From Mycobacterium colombiense (GTDB lineage Bacteria > Actinomycetota > Actinomycetes > Mycobacteriales > Mycobacteriaceae), in contig NZ_QMEU01000013.1 in the NCBI RefSeq assembly GCF_003284975.1, forward strand, positions 17,398 to 81,397: a stretch of DNA of 64,000 nucleotides, given 5' to 3'. Below are positions 36,638 to 46,344 of the stretch, in pieces. The notes beneath the pieces are model-generated. The model did no database searches, was not told where the DNA came from, and saw nothing but the letters and a program-made list of their open reading frames with translations. The translations under genes and the position numbers were made by a program. Each line of letters begins with the position of its first letter. Position 1 is the first letter of the stretch.

Positions 36638-39600
36638 GCGGCCACCCCCCGCGCGTCGAGGAGGTCCGACAGCGCCGCAACCAACGGCCAGGGCGGCTGC
36701 CAATCGAAGACCCCCGCCGGATGGCCGTCGAGCACCGGCGTGTCGGCACCACACATGCCCCGCAGGAACAGATACAGGACGCCGCCGAGATGCCGGCTCG
36801 GGTCGTAATCCGCCAACCGCCACCGCAAAAACCGGTGCAGCACAGCGCAATACAGTAACGCTTGCAGCGGATAGTCCGAATGCAACATGGCCTCGGCCAT
36901 CCGCGGCCGGTCGTAGTCGGCGGCGGTCAGCGGCCGCTCCGGTTCCCCGAGCCGGTTCGTCTTGTAATCCACCACCACGAACCGGTGCCCGGTGCCGTCC
37001 GGAACGCGGAGCACGGCGTCGATGGAACCGGTGAGGTATCCACGCAGCGACTGATCGCCCAGGCCGGGTTCGGCCAGCCGGTCGGCATACGATGCCAGCA
37101 CGTCGTCGTGCGGCAGGTGCTCGCGCAGCAGCGGCGCCAGATCCGCCAGCCGGACCTGGGTAGCCGTCGAACGACGGTCGCCGCCAGCCAGCGGCAGCTC
37201 AAAGTCCAGCTCGCGCAACCGGTCTGACAACCCGATCTGGCGCAGCGTGATCCCGCCCGTCAACGCCCCCAGCGGTGTGTCATGCATCGGCACCATCGCC
37301 GCGGCCAGCTCCTCGGGGGCAACGGCAACCGGCCACCACGTCGAGTGCGTCCGGATCTGCGCCTCCAGCTCGGCGGCCAGATCCGCGGCGAAGGGATCGG
37401 CCGTCTCGAGCACGGCGTGCACCAGGGTGCCGAACGTGGCGCCCGCGGGAAGCTCGGCCATCGGCGATGGCACGTCCGGCCCGGACACCGCGGACACCAA
37501 CGGGATGTCGCCGACTTCGTCGTCGAGTTCACCGATTTCGGGTTCGCTGCTCACCCCGCTGGTTTGCGCCGCCCGGATCAGACCGGAATACGAGGTGCGC
37601 CGCCAGCCGGTGTCGATGCCACGGTGGAAGTGGCGATTCTCCAGGCGCGCCGGCACCGGCTCGGCGGGCAGCGTCGGGGCCGCCGCCACCAGCGACTCCT
37701 CGATCACCGGCCCGCCGGCCGCCTCCCACTCGCGCAGCCGGGCCAGGGCGTCGTCGTCGGAGACCTTCGCGGGTTCGCACCGGTCCGGCACTACCGGCTC
37801 CCCGGGCCGCCGGCCACGCAGCAGCCGCGACAGGCCGCCGTTGGGCTCGTAGTACGCCGGCGACCACCACGCCACCACCTGGGACTGCGCCCTGGTGAGC
37901 GCGACGTAGGTCAGGCGGCTGTCGTCGCTGGCGTCCTCTTTGCGGCCCAGCCGCTCGACGGCTTTGAAGTCGGGGCTGTCCTTGCCCCCGACGTGCAGGC
38001 AACGCGTGCCGTCCTCGTCGTGGAACAGCACCACGTCGCTGTCCTGGGTGTTGCGATGGAATGCGAACGGCAGGTACACGATCGGGTACTGCAGGCCCTT
38101 GCTGACGAAGACGGTCATGATCTGGACGGCGGCGGCGTCGCTGTCGAGCCGGCGATTGCGTTCCGGTGCGCCGCTGCGCTCATCACGTTGTCGGCGCAGC
38201 CAATCGCGCAGCGCGGGCAGGCTGTAGTGCTCGCGGTGCGCGACATCCTGCAGCAGCTGGGTGACATGGGCCAGGTCGGTCATGTGCCGCTCGCCGCCCT
38301 GCCAGGCGAGCACGCGGTTGCCCATGCCCAGCAATTGGGCGGCCTCGAAGATGGCCGCGACGCCGCGTTCGCGGGCGTGACCGGCCCACTCCCGCAAGGT
38401 TTTCGCGATCCGATCCGTGAGCGCGTCACCGCCGGCCGCCAGCGACTCGGCCGTCTCGCCGAAGAACATCGTCGCCGCGGCCGCGCGCACCATGCCTGGC
38501 CGGTGTGGTTGATCGAAGGCCTCCAGCAGGCACAGCCAGTCCTCGGCCGCCTCGGAGGTGAACACATCGGAGTTGCCGGTGTAGACCGCGGGAACACCCG
38601 CATCGCAGAGCGCGGTGAAGCAGGCGTGCGCGTCTCGGTGCTTCTCCACGATCACGGCGATATCCCTGGCCTGCAGCGGTCTGCCGGCGAACGTGGCACC
38701 GCTGGCCAGCAGCGCGCGGATGTCCGACGCGAGGTCGGCGCCGATGTGCTCGCGCACCTGGTCGATCGGCAGGTTCGCAACACCGCGGCGGCCCAACGTC
38801 TTTCGCGCCACTACGCGCAGCCGGAACGGCTCGTTGTGCGGCGCACCGGCGAGCCGATGGCCGCGGTGATACGCGTCGACGTCGTTCACCACGATCGCGG
38901 GGTCGCCGAGCTGCGCGCCGCGCAGCACCACCTGCAGCCGCTGCAGCAACGCGGAGTCGCTGCGCCAGTTTGTGTCCAGCGTCTTGCGCTCACCCGCCGT
39001 CTCGGCCGCCCGCAGATACGTGACGATGTCACCGCCGCGAAACGCGTAGATCGCCTGCTTCGGGTCGCCGATGAGGATCACGGTGGAGCGCCCGCTGAAC
39101 GCCCGGTCGATCACCTGCCACTGCACCGGGTCGGTGTCCTGGAACTCGTCGACCATGACGATCGGCCAGCGTTGATGCATGCGCAGCCGGGCGGGGGAGC
39201 CCTCGGTGGCCAGCGCCTCGGCCAGCCGGATCAGCAGGTCGTCATAACCGAGCACGCCCAGCCGCCGCTTGCGCGTTTCCAGTTCGGCCAGAACGTCATT
39301 GGCGAACCTGAGGCCGACGGCGGCCCGCGAGTCCGGATCCGGGTCGCGCGGCCGCAGCTGCGTCGACGGGTTCTTCACCACCTCGCGGGCCAGCCGCAGC
39401 GCCTCGCGGTAGTCCAGCACCGGATCGTCGCGCTCCTGGCCGAAGTGGGCCAGGTACAGATCGTCGACGATCTCGATCACCAGGTCATCGAGGCTGTCGA
39501 GCAGCGTCACGCTCGCCGCGGTGTCGCCGGCGACGCCGAGCGAGCGCAACACCAGCTGGCAGAACTGGTGGGTGGTGGCGATCGTCGCCGCGTCGAAACC

Positions 39601-39936
39601 GGCCAGCGCGTCACGGAGACGCTGACGGCGCGCCGCGCGCTGCTCGTCGGTGCCGTCGAGCAGGTGCGCCACCACCTGATTGTCGCCGACGGTGGACGGA
39701 TCGCCGAAAGCGCGTACCGCGTCGACCATTTGACAGCGGACGCGTTCGCGCAGCTCCTGGCTGGCGGCCCGGCCGAAGGTGATGAGCAGCATCTGGTCGA
39801 GCGCCGCCACGCCCTCGGCGACATACCGGGTCACCAGCGAAGCCAGCGCGAAAGTCTTGCCGGTTCCCGCGCTGGCCTCCAGCACCGTGGTGGACCGCTC
39901 GGCCGGCAGCGGACCCAACAGGTCAAAGCGTTCCAT
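36634..39936 (-). CDS. recB: RecB, exodeoxyribonuclease V beta chain
   Basis: A 1100-residue helicase-nuclease. Walker A is LEASAGTGKTFALASL near residues 20-35, Walker B is IVMVDEFQDTDPVQW and motif III is LIGDPKQAIYAFRGGD. Helicase motifs continue through MTVFVSKGLQYPIVYLPFA and YVALTRAQSQVVAW. The C-terminal RecB nuclease domain has the catalytic Asp-x-Lys in HRFVVVDYKTNRLG. It travels 3' to 5' and holds the nuclease site. It starts immediately after the recC stop (TAGATG) and overlaps recD, so recC-recB-recD is one operon. Confidence 0.95.
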   Translation of the reverse strand: MERFDLLGPLPAERSTTVLEASAGTGKTFALASLVTRYVAEGVAALDQMLLITFGRAASQELRERVRCQMVDAVRAFGDPSTVGDNQVVAHLLDGTDEQRAARRQRLRDALAGFDAATIATTHQFCQLVLRSLGVAGDTAASVTLLDSLDDLVIEIVDDLYLAHFGQERDDPVLDYREALRLAREVVKNPSTQLRPRDPDPDSRAAVGLRFANDVLAELETRKRRLGVLGYDDLLIRLAEALATEGSPARLRMHQRWPIVMVDEFQDTDPVQWQVIDRAFSGRSTVILIGDPKQAIYAFRGGDIVTYLRAAETAGERKTLDTNWRSDSALLQRLQVVLRGAQLGDPAIVVNDVDAYHRGHRLAGAPHNEPFRLRVVARKTLGRRGVANLPIDQVREHIGADLASDIRALLASGATFAGRPLQARDIAVIVEKHRDAHACFTALCDAGVPAVYTGNSDVFTSEAAEDWLCLLEAFDQPHRPGMVRAAAATMFFGETAESLAAGGDALTDRIAKTLREWAGHARERGVAAIFEAAQLLGMGNRVLAWQGGERHMTDLAHVTQLLQDVAHREHYSLPALRDWLRRQRDERSGAPERNRRLDSDAAAVQIMTVFVSKGLQYPIVYLPFAFHRNTQDSDVVLFHDEDGTRCLHVGGKDSPDFKAVERLGRKEDASDDSRLTYVALTRAQSQVVAWWSPAYYEPNGGLSRLLRGRRPGEPVVPDRCEPAKVSDDDALARLREWEAAGGPVIEESLVAAAPTLPAEPVPARLENRHFHRGIDTGWRRTSYSGLIRAAQTSGVSSEPEIGELDDEVGDIPLVSAVSGPDVPSPMAELPAGATFGTLVHAVLETADPFAADLAAELEAQIRTHSTWWPVAVAPEELAAAMVPMHDTPLGALTGGITLRQIGLSDRLRELDFELPLAGGDRRSTATQVRLADLAPLLREHLPHDDVLASYADRLAEPGLGDQSLRGYLTGSIDAVLRVPDGTGHRFVVVDYKTNRLGEPERPLTAADYDRPRMAEAMLHSDYPLQALLYCAVLHRFLRWRLADYDPSRHLGGVLYLFLRGMCGADTPVLDGHPAGVFDWQPPWPLVAALSDLLDARGVAA

Positions 39937-42900
39937 CTACACCGGGCTCCGCTCGGCGCGCAGCATCGGCAACCAGACCCGGGCGGCGTAGGCGCCGAGC
40001 CGGTTGTCTTCGCCGTCGCACTCCTCGCCCGGCCGCACGGGTTGCATCAGCTCATCGAGCGGGGCTCCCTTTCCCCACGCCCGCACGTGCGCCGGGGCCT
40101 GGTCCTCACCCGGGAAGCGGTCACTGGATCTCCACCGGTAACGGGCCTCGGTCACCGGGTCCTCGCCGCCGTGCCGGGCGGCCGCCCAGGCGTAGGACGT
40201 CTTGATGGGCAACGGAATCGGTTCACGCCGCCCGGCGTCGTAGATCGCCACCAGCTCGCGCAGTATCTCGGTGGCGTCCTCACCCTCGCGCGGCCGGCCC
40301 AGGCCCTCCACCCGGGTGGTGGTCCCCCGGCGCATGCGGCCGATGCACACCGCCGACCAATTCCGGCGGGGATCATGAGCGACCAACGCCAGCAACGGGA
40401 TCCACGATTCGAGCAGATGCTTGCCGTCCAGCCGGGAATACGTCACCGACACCAACCGGTCGTCGTACACCGGTGACACCGTGCCGGTGAGGCGCCGCCC
40501 GCCGCCGAGGTCGACGTCGACGTCGTAGGCGGCCGCCGGGCGGTGACTCTCCATGTGACGCATCGCCTCGCGCGCCAGCAGGGCGGCCTGGTCGCGAATC
40601 TCGGTGACCTTGCGCCAGCCCAGCTGACCCGGCGGCAGCGTGCCGCGCCGCCACTCGGCTTGCCGCGCGTCGTCGGGAGTCATGCCGCGCAGGATGTCGC
40701 CCAGCATCCGGTCGCCGACCGTCCACTCCTCGAGGCCGTCGACGTCGACCGGGATCGCGTCCTGTACGCCGTCGACGTCGTAGGGCAGCGTGAATTCCAG
40801 TGCGCGGAAGAAGCCCTTCACCGGGTCTTTGAAGAAGCCGACCAGGTCGGCGAGGATGACGTCGCCGGGCGGCGGGGGCGGCAGCGGCGCCGAGATGAAT
40901 TTCGGTCGTTCACCATGGTCGCCGGTGGTCGCGCGGGCCGCGCGCAGCACCGTGGGGTCGAAACTGAACGGCACGTCGGGGACCAGGCCGCCGGGGATCA
41001 CATTGCGAATGTCGAAGGGCTGCAACGGATGTTCGACGACGATGCGGTCGCGCACCTTGGCCGGCGTGGTCACGTCGAGGGTGTCGAGCAGTTCGGCCAG
41101 CGGCACCGCCGGGGGACGCGGCTGCCCCGAGTACTCGTTGGCGCCGGTGTAGGTGATGACCAGTTTCTCGGTGGCCGCGCCGATCGCGTCGAGCAGCAAT
41201 TGCCGGTCCTCGGAACGGATGTCGCGTTCGCCGGTCATCGGGCAGCGGGCCAGCGCGTCGTCACCGTCGACGATGCCGAGCCGCGGGAACAGCCCATCGT
41301 CGAGGCCCACCAGGCACACCACCCGGTGTGGCACCGAGCGCATCGGCACCATGGTGCACACCGTGAGGGTGCCGGTGCGGAAGTTGGCCCGTGTCGGGCG
41401 ACCGGAGAGGCGCCGGGTCAGCAGCGCGCGAACGTCGGCCAGCCGCAGCGGGGTGGCGGCGCGGGATCCGGCGTGCGCGGCGATCTGGGCGAACTCGCGT
41501 TGCATCTGACCGGTCTGCCAGGCGTCCGCATCGCTGACCCGGGTCAGCATCGTGGCGCCGTCGGTCAGCGTGGCCAGCCATCCGCTCAGCGGCCGGGCGC
41601 CGGTGAGTGAGTCCAGGACATACTGGAGCCGCGCGACGAATTCGGCGAACTGGCCGGCCAATTGGACGCGATTGCTGCTGACGTCGTCGAGTGGCAGCGT
41701 CGCGTCGATCCACGCGTTCGAATCGTCCGACATCGCGACGCCGGCCAGGATCCGGTCGATGCCGAAACGCCATGTGTTGTGTACGAAGTCGACGTGATAG
41801 GGCCGGCGATGCTGCTGATCCAATCCCCACCGGATGTTGGCCTGCCGGACCCAGCGGGTGATGGCCTCCAGATCGTCGTCGGTGAACCCGAACCGCGCAC
41901 GCACGGGCGGGGCCTGCGCCAGGTTGAGCACCTCGCTGGCCGTCACCCGGCCGGCCGCCAGCGCCAGCAGCTGCGCGGCCACCCCCAGCAGCGGATTGGT
42001 CTGGATCGGCGAGCGGTCCGCCAGCCGCACGCGCAGCTGGTGGGCCGGATGCGCGCCGTGCACCACGTCGCCCAGGCCGAAGTCGGCCACGATCAGCGGC
42101 GCGTAGGTCTCGATGTCCGGGCACATCACCAGGATGTCGCGCGGCTCGAGCGTCGGGTCGTCCTGCAACAGTCCGAGCAGCACCTCGCGCAGCACGTCGA
42201 CCTGGCGGGCCGGGCCGTGGCAGTTGTGGATCTGCACCGACCGGTCCTCGGCGGCCAGCGTGCGCCCAAGTGGGCGAACGGCATTGGCGGCGATGTCGCT
42301 CTGCAGCCAGCCGAGCAGTGTCTCCGGGCGGACGTCGCCGGGTAGGTAATCGTCGGTCCGCGCGTCCGCCGGCAGGCTGCGTTGCAGTTCACGCAGGTCT
42401 CGTCCCAGCGTCGCGAGCAGCGGATGGGACACCGCGCGATGGCTGACGTCGTCGCGCCGGGGAATCGCGCCGTGCGCGCCGGCCAGCGCGCGCCACAGCT
42501 CGTCACTGGGGTGCGGTAGCCACAGATGCAGCTCGTGGTGGGCCGCCACCGCCTCCAACAGCTCGACGTCGGTGCGGGTCAATCGGGTATGCCCGAACAG
42601 CGACAGCCGCGGCGGCAGCGCGCTGGGCGCCGCCTTCAGCCGCGCGATGGTCTCGGCGTGACGGACGTGCGGCGGGTCGGTGGCGACCCGCGCGACCAGC
42701 GCCCGCCACAGCTGCGGCTGCCAGCGCAGGTCCTCGTCGAGATCGCCGATGTCCCCGTTGCCCCAGTCGACGAGCAGCTGCGGGCGCTGCCGGGCGTAGG
42801 AGTCGAACAGCCCGGCCAGCCGGCGCGCGACCTCGTATCGCCTGCCCCGGCGCAGCTCGGCCTCCGCGCCGGTGTGGAAATGACCGACATGGGATGCCAG

Positions 42901-43233
42901 CGTGCGGCACCACGGTTCGTCCAGCGAGCAGTCGATGACCTCCAGCAGGGGCCACACCATGGCGTCCGGAGACCACGGATCGTCGTCGGCGGTGCCGGTG
43001 ATCTCGGCGATCAACGAGGCAGGGCTGCGAAACGCCACCCCGGCGCACACCCCGTCGCCGCCGCGCGCCCCGAGCACATGGGACAGCCGCTGGCTGAGCC
43101 AACGCTCCACGCCGCGCGCGGGCACCACGACCAGTTCGGTGGCGAACGGGTCGGGCAACGGGTTGGCCAGCAGGGCGCCGAGGCCGTCGGCCAGGAGATC
43201 GGTGCGCTCGGCACGGTGCAGATGAAGCGGCAT
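39937..43233 (-). CDS. recC: RecC, exodeoxyribonuclease V gamma chain
   Basis: A 1098-residue RecBCD subunit with degenerate helicase domains that splits duplex ends and, in enterobacteria, reads Chi. Conserved blocks include VVVPARGVERWLSQRLSHVLG, the region VFMCPDIET-like (LVMCPDIETYAPL), VCLVGLDDGLFPR and ENLVITYTG-like (KLVITYTGANEYS). It starts at ATG 43233 and is the first gene of the recC-recB-recD operon. The length matches M. tuberculosis RecC. Whether it recognises any Chi-like sequence in this genus is unknown. Confidence 0.94.
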   Translation of the reverse strand: MPLHLHRAERTDLLADGLGALLANPLPDPFATELVVVPARGVERWLSQRLSHVLGARGGDGVCAGVAFRSPASLIAEITGTADDDPWSPDAMVWPLLEVIDCSLDEPWCRTLASHVGHFHTGAEAELRRGRRYEVARRLAGLFDSYARQRPQLLVDWGNGDIGDLDEDLRWQPQLWRALVARVATDPPHVRHAETIARLKAAPSALPPRLSLFGHTRLTRTDVELLEAVAAHHELHLWLPHPSDELWRALAGAHGAIPRRDDVSHRAVSHPLLATLGRDLRELQRSLPADARTDDYLPGDVRPETLLGWLQSDIAANAVRPLGRTLAAEDRSVQIHNCHGPARQVDVLREVLLGLLQDDPTLEPRDILVMCPDIETYAPLIVADFGLGDVVHGAHPAHQLRVRLADRSPIQTNPLLGVAAQLLALAAGRVTASEVLNLAQAPPVRARFGFTDDDLEAITRWVRQANIRWGLDQQHRRPYHVDFVHNTWRFGIDRILAGVAMSDDSNAWIDATLPLDDVSSNRVQLAGQFAEFVARLQYVLDSLTGARPLSGWLATLTDGATMLTRVSDADAWQTGQMQREFAQIAAHAGSRAATPLRLADVRALLTRRLSGRPTRANFRTGTLTVCTMVPMRSVPHRVVCLVGLDDGLFPRLGIVDGDDALARCPMTGERDIRSEDRQLLLDAIGAATEKLVITYTGANEYSGQPRPPAVPLAELLDTLDVTTPAKVRDRIVVEHPLQPFDIRNVIPGGLVPDVPFSFDPTVLRAARATTGDHGERPKFISAPLPPPPPGDVILADLVGFFKDPVKGFFRALEFTLPYDVDGVQDAIPVDVDGLEEWTVGDRMLGDILRGMTPDDARQAEWRRGTLPPGQLGWRKVTEIRDQAALLAREAMRHMESHRPAAAYDVDVDLGGGRRLTGTVSPVYDDRLVSVTYSRLDGKHLLESWIPLLALVAHDPRRNWSAVCIGRMRRGTTTRVEGLGRPREGEDATEILRELVAIYDAGRREPIPLPIKTSYAWAAARHGGEDPVTEARYRWRSSDRFPGEDQAPAHVRAWGKGAPLDELMQPVRPGEECDGEDNRLGAYAARVWLPMLRAERSPV

Positions 43234-43271
43234 TGCGGTGTCACGATAAACCCCGACACCGACGCGGTGGC

Positions 43272-44138
43272 CTACTTCGCCAGCGTGAACTGGTTGACGT
43301 CGATGTATCCGGCCCGGAATGCGTCGGCGCAGCCCGTCAGGTACCGCATGTAGCGCTGGTAGACCTCTTCGGACTGGATCTCGACGGCCTCGCGGTGGTG
43401 CCCCTGCAAAGCCTCGGCCCAGTGGTCGAGTGTGCGGGCGTAGTGCAACCGCAGCGACTGCCTGCGTTTCAGGTTGAAACCCATCTTCGAGGCGTGGAAC
43501 TCCACGATCTCGATCGCCGGCAGCTGGCCCCCCGGGAAGATCTCGGTGGCGATGAACTCGTTGAAGCTCGTCTGCTCCTCGGTCATCGGCAGCTCACGCT
43601 CGACGATCTGCTGCGGGGTCAACATGGTGATGGTGTGCAACAGCATCACCCCGTCCTCGGGCAGGGTGCGGTAGGCCATCGCGAAGAAGTCGTCGTAGCG
43701 GTCGTAGCCGAAGTGCTCGAACGCGCCGATGGAGACGATCCGGTCCGCGTACCCGTCGAACTCTTCCCAGCCGTGCAGTAGCACCTGCTTACTGCGCTCG
43801 GTGTCCAACGAGTCGAAGAGCTTCTGCACGTGCGCGGCCTGGTGCTCGGACAGCGTCAGACCGATGACGTTGACGTCGTAGTTCTCCAGCGCGCGGCGCA
43901 TCGTGCCGCCCCAGCCGCACCCGATGTCCAGCAACGTCATGCCCGGTCGCAGGCCCAGCTTGCCCAGCGAGAGGTCCATCTTGCGCAGTTGCGCCTCTTC
44001 CAGCGATATGTCCCGGTTGCGGTCCCAGTACGCGCAGCTATACGTCATGGTGGGATCGAGGAACAACCGGAAGAAGTCGTCGGAGAGGTCGTAATGGGCC
44101 TGTACCTCTTCGAAGTGCGGTGTCAGGTGCTCTGCCAC
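43272..44138 (-). CDS. Cyclopropane mycolic acid synthase-family methyltransferase (CmaA1/UmaA-like)
   Basis: A 288-residue SAM-dependent methyltransferase acting on unsaturated mycolic acid precursors. The N-terminal LTPHFEEVQAHYDLSDDFF and SAM motif [16 protein letters not shown] are diagnostic. DRIVSIGAFEHFGYDRY and TEIFPGGQLPA follow, and the protein ends with TGCADAFRAGYIDVNQFTLAK. The GVMLLHTITM region and tail look closest to CmaA1 or UmaA rather than MmaA1/4. The start is GTG 44138, where homology begins, behind AAAGGCGGG. I do not recall a counterpart beside recC in M. tuberculosis, so this may be an extra family member. The product specificity (cis or trans cyclopropane) cannot be read from sequence. 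Confidence 0.86.
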   Translation of the reverse strand: MAEHLTPHFEEVQAHYDLSDDFFRLFLDPTMTYSCAYWDRNRDISLEEAQLRKMDLSLGKLGLRPGMTLLDIGCGWGGTMRRALENYDVNVIGLTLSEHQAAHVQKLFDSLDTERSKQVLLHGWEEFDGYADRIVSIGAFEHFGYDRYDDFFAMAYRTLPEDGVMLLHTITMLTPQQIVERELPMTEEQTSFNEFIATEIFPGGQLPAIEIVEFHASKMGFNLKRRQSLRLHYARTLDHWAEALQGHHREAVEIQSEEVYQRYMRYLTGCADAFRAGYIDVNQFTLAK

Positions 44139-44433
44139 GGCGGCTACCCGCCTTTCTGACTTGGGGCCATTCGGTTGTTCACGAGCGGGCCGCTCATTCG
44201 GTTCATCCCGGCTTCCCGGAAACGCGATAGTCAAACCCAACCGGCCGGCAACCGCGGCCATGGCCGTCTCGCGCAGAACGTGTTGAGCTGTGGCCCAAGG
44301 TGTTTGGCTGCGTTGGCGCCCGTGCACTCACATGTGTCGGGGCTAGACTGCGGGCGAACGCGCAATCGCCACCTGGGAATTCACCAGATCCTACGCCGGT
44401 TGATGCGGGAAAACAGTTACTGGAGGCAACCAG

Positions 44434-44949
44434 ATGCAAGCTTGGGACGCGATCCGTGCCCGTCGCAATGTCCGGGAGTACCAGCGCAAGCCGATACCGG
44501 CCGAGGACCTGGACCGCATCGCCGAAGCGGGCTGGCGCGCGCCCTCGGCGAAGAACCGCCAGCCGTGGGACTTCGTCATCGTCACCGACGGCGACCAGCT
44601 GCAGGAGCTGTCCACGGTCTGGCGGGGCGCCGGTCACATCGCCGGGGCGGCGGCCGCGATCGCCATCGTGGTCCCGGTGCCGCCCGACGAGCGCCGAGTG
44701 GTGACCGACAACTACGACGTCGGCCAGGCCACCATGGCGATGATGATCGCCGCCACCGACCTGGGCATCGGGACCGGTCATTCGTCGGTGGGCGAGCAGG
44801 ACAAGGCGCGCGCCATTTTGGGCGTGCCCGACGACTACCTGGTGGCTTTCCTGCTCGGGCTGGGCTACCCCGCCGATCGCCCGCTCGCGCCGATCCGCAA
44901 GCCCAACCGGCGGCCGTTCGCCGAGGTGGTACACCACGGCCGCTGGTGA
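44434..44949 (+). CDS. Nitroreductase family protein
   Basis: A 171-residue FMN-dependent nitroreductase. The N-terminal RRNVREYQRKPIPAEDL and EAGWRAPSAKNRQPWDFVIV carry the FMN phosphate-binding arginines and the Ser/Asn motif typical of the family. YDVGQATMAMMIAATDLGIGT and LLGLGYPADRPLAP complete the fold. It reduces nitro compounds, quinones or related substrates with NAD(P)H. The start is ATG 44434 with GGAGG at 44422-44426. The 295-base spacer to the divergent methyltransferase holds promoters for both and no further gene that I can see. Confidence 0.9.
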   Translation: MQAWDAIRARRNVREYQRKPIPAEDLDRIAEAGWRAPSAKNRQPWDFVIVTDGDQLQELSTVWRGAGHIAGAAAAIAIVVPVPPDERRVVTDNYDVGQATMAMMIAATDLGIGTGHSSVGEQDKARAILGVPDDYLVAFLLGLGYPADRPLAPIRKPNRRPFAEVVHHGRW

Positions 44950-44991
44950 GGACCACGACGAAAAACGTTCGGCGCCTTGTCGAGTCGTAAG

Positions 44992-45749
44992 ATGATCGGC
45001 GTGCACGACCATCGCGGCGATTACGGAATAGACGGTTCCTTCCACACCGTGTCGCCGCGCGCGCAGGCGGTCGGCATCGCCGCTCAGGCTGCCGGCCTGG
45101 CCGCGTTCGCCGGAATCAGCTGGGCGCGCGGCAGGCGGCTACGGGCGGCGTTGGCCGCGGTGTCGTCCGCCGGCGTCGCGGGCGCCGTCGCCCTGTACAT
45201 GTACGCCACCCGGGCCGGAAAATTCGTCGTCTGGGACCGGGTTCTAAGCGACCTGCGCCTGGCGGGCGACGAAACCGTGCTCGACCTCGGCTGTGGCCGG
45301 GGCGCGGTGTTGCTGGCGACGGCCAAACGGTTGCCCCGGGGCCGCGCGATCGGCGTCGACCTGTGGCAGGCCGACCAGACCGACAACTCCGAGCGGGCCA
45401 CGCTGGCCAACGCGGTGGCCGAAGGCGTCGCCGATCGGATCGAATTGCACACCGCCGACATGACCGCGCTGCCCTTCGCCGACGAAAGCGTCGACGTGAT
45501 CGTCAGCAACCTGGCCATCCACAACATCCCCGGCCACGCCGGCCGGCGCCGGGCGCTCGATGAAGCCGCGCGCGTGCTGCGGCCGGGCGGCGGCTCGCCA
45601 TCGCCGACCTGTGGGAGACGCGCCAACACGCCGCCCGGCTGCGCGAACTCGGCTGGCGCAACGTGCGGCGGCGCAATCTCGGCTGGCGCATGTGGTACGG
45701 CGGCCCCTGGTTCTCCACCCGCTTGGTCACCGCCACCAAGCCGGAATGA
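44992..45749 (+). pseudogene. Class I SAM-dependent methyltransferase with a one-base frameshift
   Basis: A membrane-anchored methyltransferase. An N-terminal segment with two hydrophobic stretches (AGLAAFAGISWARG and VAGAVALYMYATRAG) precedes the SAM-binding motif TVLDLGCGRGAVLLATAKRL and the downstream FADESVDVIVSNLAIHNIP. The frame shifts at about 45588-45594: EAARVLRPGG should continue RLAIADLWETRQHAA, which is present in the +2 frame and ends at the stop 45747-45749 (VTATKPE). The unshifted frame instead runs on to 46230, into cynS. A missing C in a G/C run fits either a real mutation or a sequencing error. The start could also be GTG 45001. Confidence 0.75.
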
Positions 45750-45774
45750 GCCCGGGCGGGCATGCTTGAGCGCT

Positions 45775-46230
45775 ATGAACCGAACCGAGATCACCGAACA
45801 GGTCGTTATAGCCCGGATCCGCGAGGGGCTGACGTGGCAGGAGCTGGCCGACACGATCGACCGGCCGCTGCTGTGGACCACGGCCGCGTTGCTCGGCCAG
45901 CACCCGATTCCGGTGGAGCAGGCCAAGGTGCTGGCCGAAAAGCTCAAGCTCGACGAGTCCGCGGTAGCGGTGCTGGCGGCGCCGACCATGCGCGGGGGCC
46001 TGCCCACCGCGGTCCCCACGGACCCGACCATCTACCGCTTCTACGAGGCCCTGCAGGTCTACGGCGGCGCCCTCAAGGAGGTGATCGCCGAGCAGTTCGG
46101 CGACGGCATCATGAGCGCCATCAACTTCAGCCTCGACGTGCAGAAGAAGCCGCACCCGTCCGGCGACCGGGTCGTGGTGACGTTCGACGGGAAATTCCTT
46201 CCCTATCAATGGGTTACGGCCGACGACTGA
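45775..46230 (+). CDS. cynS: Cyanate hydratase (cyanase)
   Basis: A 151-residue cyanase that converts cyanate and bicarbonate to ammonia and carbon dioxide, working as a decamer. The N-terminal helix-turn-helix-like domain (GLTWQELADTIDRPLLWTTA) and C-terminal catalytic domain (YRFYEALQVYGGALKEVI, then GDGIMSAINFSLDV) are complete. The active-site Arg, Glu and Ser are in YRFYEAL and GIMSAINFS. The start is ATG 45775. It may supply nitrogen or detoxify cyanate. It is separated from the convergent echA3 by a strong hairpin. Confidence 0.93.
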   Translation: MNRTEITEQVVIARIREGLTWQELADTIDRPLLWTTAALLGQHPIPVEQAKVLAEKLKLDESAVAVLAAPTMRGGLPTAVPTDPTIYRFYEALQVYGGALKEVIAEQFGDGIMSAINFSLDVQKKPHPSGDRVVVTFDGKFLPYQWVTADD

Positions 46231-46297
46231 GACGGGGTTGCCGAGTGAAGTGACGGCACGCCGCGCACGTGCCAGACTGGCGTCGAGGAGGCGAGCT

Positions 46298-46332
46298 GAA
46301 CGCGGTGGCGGCCATTGGCGGCCACCGCGTTC
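46298..46332. terminator. Bidirectional hairpin terminator between cynS and echA3
   Basis: Perfect 12-base inverted repeat GAACGCGGTGGC (46298-46309) and GCCACCGCGTTC (46321-46332), with an 11-base loop. It sits between the convergent 3' ends of cynS (46230) and echA3 (46345). No long T-run follows; mycobacterial terminators often lack one. Confidence 0.7.
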
Positions 46333-46344
46333 GCCCTTAGCAGT

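Noticed and set aside
37282..40476. A 1064-residue plus-strand open frame
   Set aside because: It is antisense to recB and recC, lacks any domain pattern, and reflects high G+C at third positions.
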